DNA of 64,000 nt from Streptomyces sp. A1136 (GCF_004795055.1 NZ_SSBJ01000021.1:1-64000); one strand, 5' to 3'; counted from the stretch's first letter, positions 1 to 8,100 are shown. A program made the numbers and translations. The notes: a model not told the origin generated them from the sequence alone.

Positions 1-405
1 GCCCTGGTCCTCACCGGCCGGGCGAGCGCCGTGGGCACCCCGTACGTGGCCACGCTCGCCCCGCGACCGAACATCGCGGTGGGCGACGAGACCCCGTGGG
101 GCGTGGCCGCCGAGCTCGCCGCGCTGCTTCCCGGGACCGCGTCGGGCGTCTTCCACGAGGGGGTCGGCGTCGGGGAGGTCCTGGCCGCCGCCGGGGAGCG
201 AACGGTCGTCGCGGTGGTCCGGGACGCGCACCGGCATCCTTGGATGACCGAGGTCCTGGACGCCCTCGTGGCGGCCGGGCCGGACACCGTGGTGGTCGAG
301 ATGGGCCTGCCCCGGGCCGAGCCGCGCGGCGCGCTGCACATCGCCACGCACGGCGCCTCGCGGGTGTGCGGCCGGGCCGCCGCGGAGGTCATCGCGGGCG
401 CGTAG
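1..405 (+). CDS. dasD: Glycoside hydrolase family 3 protein, C-terminal part (beta-N-acetylglucosaminidase, DasD-like)
   Basis: Only the last 134 codons are in the window; the reading frame is open from base 1 and stops at 403-405. The fragment has the alternating strand/helix pattern of the GH3 C-terminal sandwich domain, with a VVAVVRDAHRHPW stretch and a hydrophobic VVVEMGLP strand. No catalytic residue of the N-terminal barrel can be seen. A GH3 sugar hydrolase directly upstream of a convergent nagB is the das-locus arrangement of streptomycetes, where DasD is a GlcNAc-releasing hydrolase next to the chitobiose importer dasABC. The symbol rests mostly on context; the GH3 assignment is firmer than the substrate. 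Confidence 0.7.
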   Translation, partial: ALVLTGRASAVGTPYVATLAPRPNIAVGDETPWGVAAELAALLPGTASGVFHEGVGVGEVLAAAGERTVVAVVRDAHRHPWMTEVLDALVAAGPDTVVVEMGLPRAEPRGALHIATHGASRVCGRAAAEVIAGA

Positions 406-449
406 CGCGCATCCGCACGGCACGGAGGTCGGGGCGCGGCATCAGTACG

Positions 450-491
450 GCACGGAGGCCGGGCCCCTGAACCGGGGCCCGGCCTCCGTGC
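450..491. terminator. Bidirectional hairpin terminator between dasD and nagB
   Basis: A perfect 18-bp inverted repeat (450-467 with 474-491) around a 6-nt loop lies between two convergent stop codons. It is very GC rich and lacks a clear T tract, as is usual in Streptomyces. Confidence 0.85.
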
Positions 492-527
492 GCCGTGGGC
501 GACCTCCGCCGCGGGCGCTCCGCGCTG

Positions 528-1313
528 TTACAGGCCCTGCCAGGCGGGCTTGTCGGCGTAGGTCTGGCGGAAGTAGTCGGCCAGCTTCAGCTTCGATGCG
601 GCGGCCTCGTCCACCACGACCGTCGCGTGGCGGTGCAACTGGAGCGCGGACGCCGGGACGAGGGCGGACAGGGGGCCCTCGACGGTCTGCGCGACGGCCT
701 CGGCCTTGCCCTCGCCGGTGGCGAGCAGCACCAGGTGGCGGGCGTCGAGGATGGTGCCTATGCCCTGGGTGATGACGTGGTGCGGGACCTGGTCCATGTC
801 GCCGCCGAAGAAGCGGGCGTTGTCGACGCGGGTCTGGTGGGTCAGCGTCTTGATCCGGGTGCGGGAGGCGAGCGAGGAGCAGGGCTCGTTGAAGCCGATG
901 TGCCCGTCCGTGCCGATTCCCAGCAGCTGGAGGTCGACGCCGCCCGCCTCGGCGAGGGCGCGGTCGTACGCGTCGCAGGCGGCCACGATGTCCTCGGCGG
1001 AGCCGTCGGGGCCCATGAAGGACGCCTCGGACAGCCCGAGGGGTTCGACGACCTCGCGCAGGACGACGGCGCGGTAGGACTCCGGGTGCCCGGCCGGCAG
1101 GCCCACGTACTCGTCGAGCTGGCAGATGCGGACCTGCGCAACGTCGGCCGCGCCGGCCTCGACCTTGGCGGCGAGGGCCTCGTACACGGGCAGCGGGGTG
1201 GAGCCGGTCGCCACCCCGAGCAGGGCGTCGGGCTTGCGGCGTACCAGGGCGGCCATGGCCTCCGCGATGAGCTCGCCGCCTGCCTTGGCGTTCGGGACGA
1301 TGACAACTTCCAC
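528..1313 (-). CDS. nagB: Glucosamine-6-phosphate deaminase NagB
   Basis: Converts glucosamine-6-phosphate to fructose-6-phosphate and ammonia, the last committed step of GlcNAc/chitin use, in the cytoplasm. The 261-aa protein has the family length and starts VEVVIVPNAKAGGELIA; the frame extends 30 codons further upstream, but that part overlaps the promoter and DasR box, so the GTG at 1313 is taken as start. The catalytic signature GTDGHIGFNEP (Asp, His and Glu of the active site) is intact, as is the substrate-phosphate loop region LLGVATGSTPLPVYEAL. Regulation by the GntR-family repressor DasR is predicted from the box at 1341-1356, just upstream. Convergent with dasD across a strong hairpin. 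Confidence 0.96.
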   Translation of the reverse strand: MEVVIVPNAKAGGELIAEAMAALVRRKPDALLGVATGSTPLPVYEALAAKVEAGAADVAQVRICQLDEYVGLPAGHPESYRAVVLREVVEPLGLSEASFMGPDGSAEDIVAACDAYDRALAEAGGVDLQLLGIGTDGHIGFNEPCSSLASRTRIKTLTHQTRVDNARFFGGDMDQVPHHVITQGIGTILDARHLVLLATGEGKAEAVAQTVEGPLSALVPASALQLHRHATVVVDEAAASKLKLADYFRQTYADKPAWQGL

Positions 1314-1340
1314 GCGGGGCCTGCCGATCTGGAGAGGTGA

Positions 1341-1356
1341 TGTGGTATAGACCAAT
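1341..1356. promoter_or_regulatory. DasR-responsive element (dre) of nagB
   Basis: The 16-mer tgtggtatagaccaat matches the DasR consensus ACTGGTCTAGACCACT at the conserved TGG...TAGACCA core. It sits 28-43 nt upstream of the nagB start. In S. coelicolor, DasR represses nagB through such a site and is released by glucosamine-6-phosphate; the function here is inferred from the match. Confidence 0.85.
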
Positions 1357-1463
1357 CTAGCAGAATCGACCCGTTCGTGGCGGGCCCTCCGCCCCTCTTC
1401 CATGGTGATCCGATCCCCGTCCGGCGGCCTCTCGGCGCGGTCTCGACGGCCCCGCGGCGCCGC

Positions 1464-2225
1464 CTACAGCAGCGCGAGCTGGAGGCCGCCCGTCGCGTCC
1501 AGGTGCTTGCCCGTCATCCAGCGGGAGTCCGGCGAGGCCAGGAAGGCGACGATGTCCGCGACCTCCTCCGCCGTGCCGGTCCGACCGAAGACCGAGCGGG
1601 CCGATACGTGCGCGCGGGCGGCCGGGTCGGCCAGCCAGCCCGCGTTGAGGTCGGTTTCGATGACGCCCGGGCCCACCGAGTTGACGGTGATGCCGCGCGG
1701 CGCGAGCGCCGCGGCCAGTGACACCGTCAGCGCGTTCACCGCCCCCTTGGCCGTGATCGTCGCCAGGATCGCCGGCAGCGCGAGGTCCGGCGTGCCCGTC
1801 ACGTTGACGATCCGGCCCCCGTCCCGCAGGCGCGGCAGTCCGTGCTTGATCACGAAGAAGGGCGCCCTCGCGTTGAGCGCGTGCGCGCGGTCGTAGGTCT
1901 CCTCGTCCGTGTCCTCGATCCCCGCGAAGGCCGCGGCCCCGGCGTTGTTGACCAGGATGTCCAGCCCCTCCTCCGCCCTCGGGTGGGAGTCGTACGCGGC
2001 CCACAGCGCCCGCGCGTCGCCCGGGACCCCCAGTTCCGCCCCGATAGCGAAGGCCCGGCCGCCCTCCGCCTCGATCGAGGCGACCGTCTCCCGCGCGGCC
2101 TCCCGGTCGTGGCCGTAGTGCACCGTGACCAGCGCCCCGTCCCGCGCCAAGCGCCGGGACACGGCCCGGCCGATGCCCCGGCTGCCGCCCGTGACCAGAG
2201 CCGTCTTCCCCTTGAGCACGCCCAT
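1464..2225 (-). CDS. SDR-family oxidoreductase with altered catalytic residues
   Basis: A 253-aa Rossmann-fold short-chain dehydrogenase/reductase. The cofactor loop TGGSRGIG (residues 12-19) and the structural motif NNAG (93-96) are present, and the length is typical. The YxxxK active site is unusual: Lys is kept at about residue 160, but four residues earlier there is Thr (ATITAK), and the usual Ser-Ser of strand 5 is replaced by VTGT. It may therefore be a regulatory or non-redox member, or use another residue. Start at 2225 is supported by an AAGGGGGG ribosome-binding site. It is divergent from the TetR gene, with two repeated operator-like elements between them, so it is probably the TetR target. 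Substrate unknown. Confidence 0.88.
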   Translation of the reverse strand: MGVLKGKTALVTGGSRGIGRAVSRRLARDGALVTVHYGHDREAARETVASIEAEGGRAFAIGAELGVPGDARALWAAYDSHPRAEEGLDILVNNAGAAAFAGIEDTDEETYDRAHALNARAPFFVIKHGLPRLRDGGRIVNVTGTPDLALPAILATITAKGAVNALTVSLAAALAPRGITVNSVGPGVIETDLNAGWLADPAARAHVSARSVFGRTGTAEEVADIVAFLASPDSRWMTGKHLDATGGLQLALL

Positions 2226-2248
2226 GACGCGCCCCCCTTCAAAATCTC

Positions 2249-2301
2249 TAGTGGTCGCTACAGAAGGCACCGTAACAGATTCCTTAATGGCCGCTATAGA
2301 A
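2249..2301. promoter_or_regulatory. Tandem operator-like repeats between the SDR and TetR genes
   Basis: Two 17-mers, at 2249-2265 and 2285-2301, are identical at 14 of 17 positions and spaced 36 bp apart. Each has a partly palindromic core (TAGTGGTCGCTA and TAATGGCCGCTA). The second ends just before the TetR start, where it could block transcription of both divergent genes. TetR autoregulation is the simplest reading; it is an inference. Confidence 0.6.
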
Positions 2302-2308
2302 TGTGCGC

Positions 2309-2902
2309 ATGGTGACCGGACAGCGCGGCAGGCCCCGCTCCTTCGACCGCGACGCCGCCCTCGACACGGCCTTGCGCGTCTTCTGGGAGCGCGGCTACGA
2401 GGCGACCTCCATCGCCGACCTCACCCGGGAGCTGGGCATCGGCGCGCCCAGCCTCTACGCGGCCTTCGGTGACAAGCGCACGCTCTTCGAGGAGGTCGTC
2501 ACGGCCTACGGCGGCCGGTACGGCGGCTTCGCGGCCGTCGCCCTCGCCGAGGAGCCCACCGCCGCCGCGGCCGTACGGCGCGTGCTGCGCGAGGCCGCCG
2601 TCATCTACACCGATCCGGCCCACCCCAAGGGCTGCATGGTCATCAGCGCGGCGATCAACACCACCTCGGACGAGGTGGCCGAGGCCCTCCGGGAGCGGCG
2701 CAACGAGAACCTGGCGACCTTCGAGAGCCGGATCGCGGCGGACGTCGCCACCGGTGCGCTGCCCGTCGACACTGACGCGAGGGCACTCGCCCGCTACGTC
2801 GGGGCGGTGCTCCAGGGGATGTCCCAGCAGGCGCGGGACGGGGCGGGCCGCGAAGAGCTCGAAGCGGTCGCGGAGACGGCGATGCGGGCCTGGCCGCGGT
2901 AG
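2309..2902 (+). CDS. TetR/AcrR-family transcriptional regulator
   Basis: About 197 aa. The N-terminal HTH includes the lines ALRVFWERGYEATSIADL and GAPSLYAAFGDKRTLFE, the usual TetR recognition helix followed by the F(G/P)xKxxLF signature. The C-terminal part resembles the AcrR-like subgroup in which a PKGCMVI segment with one conserved Cys follows the ligand-domain start. An in-frame GTG lies at 2303; the ATG at 2309 is preferred, but little 5' leader is available and no clear ribosome-binding site is seen, so the transcript may be nearly leaderless. Likely represses itself and the divergent SDR gene. Inducer not predictable. Confidence 0.9.
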   Translation: MVTGQRGRPRSFDRDAALDTALRVFWERGYEATSIADLTRELGIGAPSLYAAFGDKRTLFEEVVTAYGGRYGGFAAVALAEEPTAAAAVRRVLREAAVIYTDPAHPKGCMVISAAINTTSDEVAEALRERRNENLATFESRIAADVATGALPVDTDARALARYVGAVLQGMSQQARDGAGREELEAVAETAMRAWPR

Positions 2903-3297
2903 GGGCCCGTGGGGAGTGCTTGCTCCGCGCCACGTCTTGCCCGGGGCCGTCGTGTTTCCTCTGGGCCACGGTGCAGGACGGGACCCTCAACCCGTCCGGC
3001 ACCGTAGCCCGGAGTACTTACGGCCGGCGGGTGTGCGGTTCCCGGCGGCCGGTGGGAGGCGCCTACGCGGTCAGGGCAGAGCGCGCGGCTTCCTCGATCC
3101 GTCCTCCTGTGCGGGGAGGGCGGAAGCTTAAACCATTGTGGACTAGACCAATCTGTCCTGTCCATCCAAGGACGGAGGTCGTATTCCCGTCACTTCCTCC
3201 AACCCTACGCGGCAGGAGGCCCTCCTGGATACTCCTGGGTATCCGCCGTGGGGAAAGTCATGGTCGTACCCGGGGTACGCTCGGGCCCGTGCCCTCC
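2903..3297. other. 395-bp intergenic region with a DasR-like box
   Basis: Lies between the TetR gene and the PdtaS-type kinase. I see no convincing gene. It holds a dre-like 16-mer (3137-3152) and, near 3266-3278, a short near-palindrome gtacccggggtac just upstream of the kinase start. Confidence 0.6.
3137..3152. promoter_or_regulatory. DasR-like box upstream of the PdtaS-type kinase
   Basis: The 16-mer tgtggactagaccaat differs from the nagB dre of this window at only two positions and has the TGG...CTAGACCA core of the DasR consensus. It lies about 146 bp upstream of the kinase start. Binding is predicted from sequence only. Confidence 0.6.
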
Positions 3298-4767
3298 ATG
3301 AACGACCTCGTACGCCAGCACACCGCTCTCAGTGAAACCGACCTGGAGTGGCTGCACCTGCTGGTCTCGGAGTGGCAACTGCTCTCCGACCTGTCCTTCG
3401 CGGACCTCGTGCTCTGGGTTCCCACCCTCGACGGCACCCGGTACGTGTCGGTCGCGCAGATGCGCCCGAACACCGGCCCCACCTCGTACCAGGACGACAT
3501 GGTCGGCCATCTGGTGCCCCGGGGCCGCCGCCCGCTCCTCGACGCGGCCCTCGACGAGGGCCGGATCGTCCGCGAGGGCGACCCCGAGTGGCGCGAGGAG
3601 GTCCCGGTCCGCGTCGAGTCCATCCCCGTGCGGCGCGAGGGTCGGGTACTCGGAGTGATCGCGCGCAACACCAACCTGCTCACCGTGCGTACACCGAGCC
3701 GGTTGGAGCTCACCTACCTCCAGTCCGCGTCCGACCTGGCCCAGATGATCGCGGCGGGCTCCTTCCCCTTCCCTGGCCAGCAGGTGGACATGGACGCCTC
3801 CCCGCGCGCCGGGGACGGGTTGATCCGGCTCGACGCCGAGGGCGTGGTGACGTACGCGTCCCCGAACGCGCTCTCCGCCTACCACCGGCTCGGGCTCGCC
3901 TCCGACCTGGTCGGCCAGCACCTGGGCACCACCACCGCCGAACTGGCCCCCTCGCGCGGCCCGGTGGACGAAGCCCTGGTGAAGCTGGCCAGCGGCTGGG
4001 CCCCCCGCGAGACGGAGATCGAGGGCAACGGCGGGGTCATCCAGCTGCGCGCCATCCCGCTCAAGCCCAAGGGCACCCGCATCGGTTCGCTGGTGCTGTG
4101 CCGCGACGTCACCGAGCTGCGCCGTCGCGAACGTGAACTGATCACCAAGGACGCGACCATCCGGGAGATCCACCACCGGGTGAAGAACAACCTCCAGACG
4201 GTGGCCGCCCTCCTGCGCCTCCAGGCCCGGCGGATGGATTCCCCGCAGGGGCGCGAGGCGCTGAACGAGGCCGTTCGGCGCGTCGGTTCGATCGCGATCG
4301 TGCACGAGACGCTGTCTCAGAACCTCGACGAGCGCGTGGAGTTCGACGAGATCGCCGACCGCGTCATCGCGATGGTCGCCGAGATCTCGCCCGGCAAGGT
4401 CGCGTGCCGGCGTACCGGCCGGTTCGGAATCCTGGACGCGGAAGTCGCCACCCCGCTCGCGATGGTGCTGACCGAGATCCTCCAGAACGCCCTGGAGCAC
4501 GCCTTCACCCAGGGGGAGGGCGGCACCGTCGAGGTGTCCGCCACCCGCTCGGGCACGGGCCGCGCCGACGCCCGGCTGTTGATCAAGGTGCTGGACGACG
4601 GGTGCGGCCTGCCCGAGGGCTTCGACCCGCAGCGGGCCGGCAACCTCGGGCTCCAGATCGTCCGCACCCTGGTCGAGGGAGAACTCGGCGGGACGTTCGA
4701 CATGGTCCGGGTGGAGCCGCACGGCACCCGGGTCGTCCTCGACGTCCCGGCCAGCCCGCAGAAGTAG
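3298..4767 (+). CDS. PdtaS-type sensor histidine kinase (GAF-PAS-HisKA_2)
   Basis: A cytosolic 489-aa kinase without membrane segments. An N-terminal GAF-like domain (about 1-155) and a PAS domain (about 170-270) precede a HisKA_2 dimerisation domain whose phosphoacceptor lies in IREIHHRVKNNLQTVAALL (His292/293), then an HATPase_c domain with the N-box EILQNALEHAF and GLGLQIVRTL-type G box. This order and the motif are those of M. tuberculosis PdtaS, which phosphorylates the ANTAR-type RNA-binding regulator PdtaR; no pdtaR is adjacent here. Start at ATG 3298; GTG 3289 is an alternative. The neighbour downstream, wblE, is convergent. Signal sensed unknown. Confidence 0.9.
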   Translation: MNDLVRQHTALSETDLEWLHLLVSEWQLLSDLSFADLVLWVPTLDGTRYVSVAQMRPNTGPTSYQDDMVGHLVPRGRRPLLDAALDEGRIVREGDPEWREEVPVRVESIPVRREGRVLGVIARNTNLLTVRTPSRLELTYLQSASDLAQMIAAGSFPFPGQQVDMDASPRAGDGLIRLDAEGVVTYASPNALSAYHRLGLASDLVGQHLGTTTAELAPSRGPVDEALVKLASGWAPRETEIEGNGGVIQLRAIPLKPKGTRIGSLVLCRDVTELRRRERELITKDATIREIHHRVKNNLQTVAALLRLQARRMDSPQGREALNEAVRRVGSIAIVHETLSQNLDERVEFDEIADRVIAMVAEISPGKVACRRTGRFGILDAEVATPLAMVLTEILQNALEHAFTQGEGGTVEVSATRSGTGRADARLLIKVLDDGCGLPEGFDPQRAGNLGLQIVRTLVEGELGGTFDMVRVEPHGTRVVLDVPASPQK

Positions 4768-4863
4768 GCGACCGAGGGTAACGTGGCGCGGCGACGGGTG
4801 CGTCACGCTGTGTGACGGCCGCCGTGGTGTCCGGATATCGGGTCCCCCGGGTCGGCACAGCAC

Positions 4864-4897
4864 TGAGCCCCGGACCGATGTTCCGGTCCGGGGCTCA
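4864..4897. terminator. Bidirectional terminator between the PdtaS-type kinase and wblE
   Basis: A 14-bp perfect stem (4864-4877 with 4884-4897) with a 6-nt loop, between convergent genes. Confidence 0.8.
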
Positions 4898-4960
4898 AGA
4901 GCACGTTGCTGAGCGCTTCTCAGGTTCTACGCGCTGCGGCTCGAGGCTCGAAAGTCGATG

Positions 4961-5218
4961 TCAGGCGCTGGCGTTGCGCGCCCGGTTGCGAGCGGCGCGG
5001 CGCTTCATGGCGCGGCGCTCGTCCTCGCTGAGACCGCCCCAGACGCCGGAGTCCTGACCGGACTCGAGCGCCCACTGCAGGCACTGCTCCATGACGGGGC
5101 AGCGGCGGCAGACGGCCTTGGCTTCCTCGATCTGCAGCAGCGCAGGACCGGTGTTGCCGATGGGGAAGAAGAGCTCCGGGTCTTCCTCGCGGCAAACGGC
5201 GTTGTGACGCCAGTCCAT
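4961..5218 (-). CDS. wblE: WhiB-family iron-sulfur transcriptional regulator WblE
   Basis: An 85-aa WhiB-like protein. The four cluster ligands are Cys9, Cys37, Cys40 and Cys46 (CRRCPVMEQC), followed by the GVWGG turn and a basic tail (RRAMKRRAARNRARN) that contacts DNA. This spacing is that of WblE/WhiB1, which binds a 4Fe-4S cluster, responds to nitric oxide and oxygen and works with the principal sigma factor. An AAGGAG ribosome-binding site about 10 nt upstream fixes the ATG at 5218; a longer frame upstream has no such site. Probably its own transcription unit from the 320-bp upstream region. Confidence 0.96.
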   Translation of the reverse strand: MDWRHNAVCREEDPELFFPIGNTGPALLQIEEAKAVCRRCPVMEQCLQWALESGQDSGVWGGLSEDERRAMKRRAARNRARNASA

Positions 5219-5540
5219 GGCTGCTCCATCTCCTTGTATTGCGAACATGTGGCTTGTGAATGTGAACGCTTTCACGAATCCCCCCGTGAGGGAAGGGCTG
5301 GCCCTCAGAAGAAGACTGGGGGGTCCGAAGATTCGTGGTGGGGTTCTGGCGGTCTGTGTGGGTGCCGGGTTGTGCGGGCTGTCCCGATCGCCATGTAGAG
5401 ATTCGCAAACCTCGGACGGGGATACAACCCCTTCCGGAAAGTTTTTTTGGATTCGTCGGTGTCGACTAGGTCACAGCCCTAGTTCCTGGGGGTGTACCGG
5501 CGTGTAAACGTTCGAGTGAAAGGACTTTGGGCTCTTCTAC
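5219..5540. other. 322-bp promoter/leader region of wblE
   Basis: No gene is apparent. It is less GC rich than its surroundings and contains a run of seven T near 5442-5450. It also holds a near-perfect palindrome gtgaacgctttcac at 5262-5275, 44 bp upstream of the wblE start, which may be an operator. Confidence 0.5.
5262..5275. promoter_or_regulatory. Palindrome in the wblE upstream region
   Basis: The 14-mer gtgaacgctttcac pairs with itself at 12 of 14 positions. Its centre is about 50 bp upstream of the wblE start codon. The binding protein is unknown. Confidence 0.35.
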
Positions 5541-6506
5541 TCACACAATCACACGCAGTGCACGGCGAACGCCTGTGAACCGAACGCTGGTCCGCAGTCC
5601 CAGGTGATCACCGTCCATCTGGAAGGGGAGCGGAACCTTCGAATGCAAGGTGAAGTCGGTCAGATCGTGCAGACTCACCGCGTGCTTGCCCTGCGGACCG
5701 CGCTCAGGAGTCGAGGTCAGGAGCTGCGTCGCGTATCTGGCGACCGCCGGAGTTGACAAACGGTCCAGGGCCAATACGTCAAGTGCGGTATCGAACGACG
5801 CGTCCGGGGACGCGTAGAGCGGCCGATTGCCCAGATACGTCCAGGGCGAGGTGTTGCAGACTATCGACAGCACCAGATCCGTCACGGGCTCCGCGCCGGG
5901 CCGCTCCAACGTGACGGTCCCGTGCCGGCGATTGGGTTCGTCGAGGAATTGGCGCACCAGTTGTCTTACATAGAGGGCGTGTGTCGAACGCTTGCCGCGC
6001 TCGCGCTGCTGCTCGACCCGGCCCACCACCCCCGCGTCGAAGCCGAAGCCGGCGCAGAAGGTGAACCAGCGCGCCGGGACCGACTCGTCCTCCGTGCCGG
6101 GGGCGCCGGCCGCCAGGCCCAGGCCCACCGTGCGCTCGCGCCGCTCCCGCAGTGCGTCGAGCAGGGCTCCGGTCGCCTCGACGGCGTCGTTGGGCAGTCC
6201 GAGCGCGCGGGCGAACACGTTTGTCGACCCGCCGGGGACCACCGCGAGCCTCGGCAGCCGGTCCGGATCGGGGCCGTCGTGCAGCAGGCCGTTGACCACC
6301 TCGTTGACGGTGCCGTCGCCGCCCAGCGCCACCACGAGGTCCAGGCCCTCCCGCGCGGCCCTGCGTCCCAGGTCGCGGGCGTGCCCCCGGTACTCGGTGG
6401 TGACCGCCTCCAGCTTCATCTCGCTGGCCAGCGCGTGGGTCAGGACGTCACGCGTACGTGCACTGGTGGTCGTCGCTGCTGGGTTGGCCACGAGAAGTGC
6501 ACGCAT
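5541..6506 (-). CDS. Diacylglycerol/lipid kinase family protein (DAGK catalytic domain)
   Basis: A 321-aa soluble or membrane-associated kinase of the DagK/YegS/BmrU family, which phosphorylates diacylglycerol or related lipids with ATP. The nucleotide-binding loop GGDGTVNEVVNGLL (about residues 63-76) is intact, preceded by the typical N-terminal VANPAA strand and followed by VPGGSTNVFARALGLP, the second glycine-rich element. The C-terminal lobe QMDGDHLG is also family-like. Start at 6506 (MRALLVANPAAT); longer frames upstream give only low-complexity Arg/Gly sequence. Divergent from the small membrane protein at 6603. The lipid substrate cannot be told from sequence. Confidence 0.92.
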   Translation of the reverse strand: MRALLVANPAATTTSARTRDVLTHALASEMKLEAVTTEYRGHARDLGRRAAREGLDLVVALGGDGTVNEVVNGLLHDGPDPDRLPRLAVVPGGSTNVFARALGLPNDAVEATGALLDALRERRERTVGLGLAAGAPGTEDESVPARWFTFCAGFGFDAGVVGRVEQQRERGKRSTHALYVRQLVRQFLDEPNRRHGTVTLERPGAEPVTDLVLSIVCNTSPWTYLGNRPLYASPDASFDTALDVLALDRLSTPAVARYATQLLTSTPERGPQGKHAVSLHDLTDFTLHSKVPLPFQMDGDHLGLRTSVRFTGVRRALRVIV

Positions 6507-6602
6507 GAGCGCCAGCCTACCCACCCGCCCGCGGGCGTCCCGTACTGCCCGTCCCCGCCGCCGTCCGCTCCGGCGCGGGCGGGGCGCGGCTACCCTGCTG
6601 GA

Positions 6603-7052
6603 GTGAGTGAGAAGCAGACCCCGAACGTCCCCACCGACGCCGCGGCCCCCGGCGGTGCGCCCGCCGGGCTGCCCGGCCGGCTGACCGCCGCCGCCGTACT
6701 GTGCGCGCTCCAGGGCCTGGCCCTGGCCGGCCTCGGCGGCTACCTGCTGTTCGACGGGATCGCCGGACACGTCAACTCCGCGCGGCAGGCCGAGACCGGG
6801 GGACTGACCCTGCTCGCCATCGCCGCGCTCCCGCTGATCGCGGCGCGCGGGCTGCGCCTGGGTCGCCGGTGGAGCCGGGGCCCGGCGCTGATCACCCAGC
6901 TGACGTCGCTGCCCGTGGCGTGGACGCTGTGGACCGCCGGCGGTGCGCTGACCGCCGCCGCGGTGGCCTTGGCGGCGGTCGCGCTGGCGGTCGTGGCCCT
7001 GTTGGTGAACCCGACGGCGACCGAGGCCCTCGGCATCGGGCCCGCGGCCTAG
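6603..7052 (+). CDS. Small integral membrane protein, four predicted membrane segments
   Basis: 149 aa. A polar, Pro/Ala-rich N-terminus of about 24 residues is followed by four hydrophobic segments (roughly 28-55, 66-84, 97-115 and 118-138). No enzymatic motif is visible. The GTG at 6603 opens the frame 97 bp from the divergent lipid-kinase gene, and the next gene (sigH-like) is convergent. Similar actinobacterial proteins are annotated only as integral membrane proteins. Function unknown. Confidence 0.85.
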   Translation: MSEKQTPNVPTDAAAPGGAPAGLPGRLTAAAVLCALQGLALAGLGGYLLFDGIAGHVNSARQAETGGLTLLAIAALPLIAARGLRLGRRWSRGPALITQLTSLPVAWTLWTAGGALTAAAVALAAVALAVVALLVNPTATEALGIGPAA

Positions 7053-7086
7053 GTTTCGGCCGCCTGCGAGCGGACGACCGTCACTG

Positions 7087-7114
7087 CTCGGTCGTCACTC
7101 CTCGGTCGTCACTC
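7087..7114. repeat. Exact 14-bp tandem duplication across the sigma-factor stop codon
   Basis: ctcggtcgtcactc occurs at 7087-7100 and again at 7101-7114, the second copy containing the last codons and stop of the sigma-factor gene. A degenerate third copy lies just upstream (about 7074-7086). Confidence 0.8.
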
Positions 7115-7945
7115 CTCCACGAGGAGCTTCTCGCGCAGCTGGGCCAGGGTCCGGGCCAGCAGGCGGGAGACGTGCATCTGGGAGATGCCGACCTCCTGCG
7201 CGATCTGCGACTGGGTCATGTTGCCGAAGAACCGGAGCAGAAGAATCCGCTTCTCTCGCGGGGGCAGGCCCTCCAGCAGCGGCTTGAGGGACTCGCGGTA
7301 CTCGACCCCCTCCAGCGCCTCGTCCTCCGAGCCCAGCGTGTCCGCGACCGCCGGGGACTCGTCGTCCGTGTCCGGCACGTCCAGGGAGAGCGTGCTGTAG
7401 GCATTGGCCGATTCCAGCCCCTCCAGAACCTCCTCCTCGGAGATCCCGAGCCGCTCGGCCAGTTCGTGGACCGTGGGCGAGCGGCCGTGCTGCTGGGAGA
7501 GTTCCGCGGTGGCCGTGGTCAGCGAGAGCCGCAGCTCCTGGAGGCGCCGGGGCACCCGTACCGCCCAGCCCTTGTCGCGGAAGTGCCGCTTGATCTCGCC
7601 GACGACCGTGGGCGTGGCGTACGTGGAGAACTCCACACCGCGATCCGGGTCGAACCGGTCCACCGACTTGATCAGGCCGATCGTCGCGACCTGCGTCAGG
7701 TCGTCGAGCGGCTCGCCCCGGTTGCGGAACCGCCGGGCCAGGTGCTCGACCAGCGGCAGGTGCATCCGGACCAGGCGATTGCGCAGCTCCGCCCGCTCCG
7801 GCGAGCCATCGGGCAGCTCCCGCAGTTCGAAGAACAGCGCCCGCGCGCCACTGCGGTCGCGCGGGTCCGGCAGCGCCGGAGCCGCCTGGGCCACGGCCGC
7901 GGGTGGCTGTGAGGGTTGTGGTTCGTGGTGCTGGTTCTCGCTCAT
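7109..7945 (-). CDS. sigH: SigB/SigF-family RNA polymerase sigma factor, SigH-like
   Basis: 278 aa from the ATG at 7945. Region 2 has the conserved FSTYATPTVVGEIKRHFRDK core that binds the -10 element, region 3 has RSPTVHELAERLG, and region 4 ends in QSQIAQEVGISQMHVSRLLAR, a helix-turn-helix for the -35 element. This is the stress/osmotic class controlled by anti-sigma kinases. The frame stays open upstream without a stop to a GTG at 8104 that overlaps the anti-sigma stop codon as GTGA. A 331-aa form with an acidic N-terminal extension is therefore possible, and the S. coelicolor sigH gene is known to make several N-terminal forms. The ATG at 7945 has only a weak ribosome-binding site. Confidence 0.92.
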   Translation of the reverse strand: MSENQHHEPQPSQPPAAVAQAAPALPDPRDRSGARALFFELRELPDGSPERAELRNRLVRMHLPLVEHLARRFRNRGEPLDDLTQVATIGLIKSVDRFDPDRGVEFSTYATPTVVGEIKRHFRDKGWAVRVPRRLQELRLSLTTATAELSQQHGRSPTVHELAERLGISEEEVLEGLESANAYSTLSLDVPDTDDESPAVADTLGSEDEALEGVEYRESLKPLLEGLPPREKRILLLRFFGNMTQSQIAQEVGISQMHVSRLLARTLAQLREKLLVEE

Positions 7946-8100
7946 AGGGCCCGCCCGTCGCTCCGCCGAGTCCAAAAAGCCGTCTTCCGCTTCCGCGTCA
8001 GCCGGGTGCGGCCGGGCGTGCTGCTGCTCCGGGATGCCGCCGTCGACCTCATGCCGTACCCGGGGCCGATCCCCGCCCCGCACCGGGATCTCCCCGCCGC

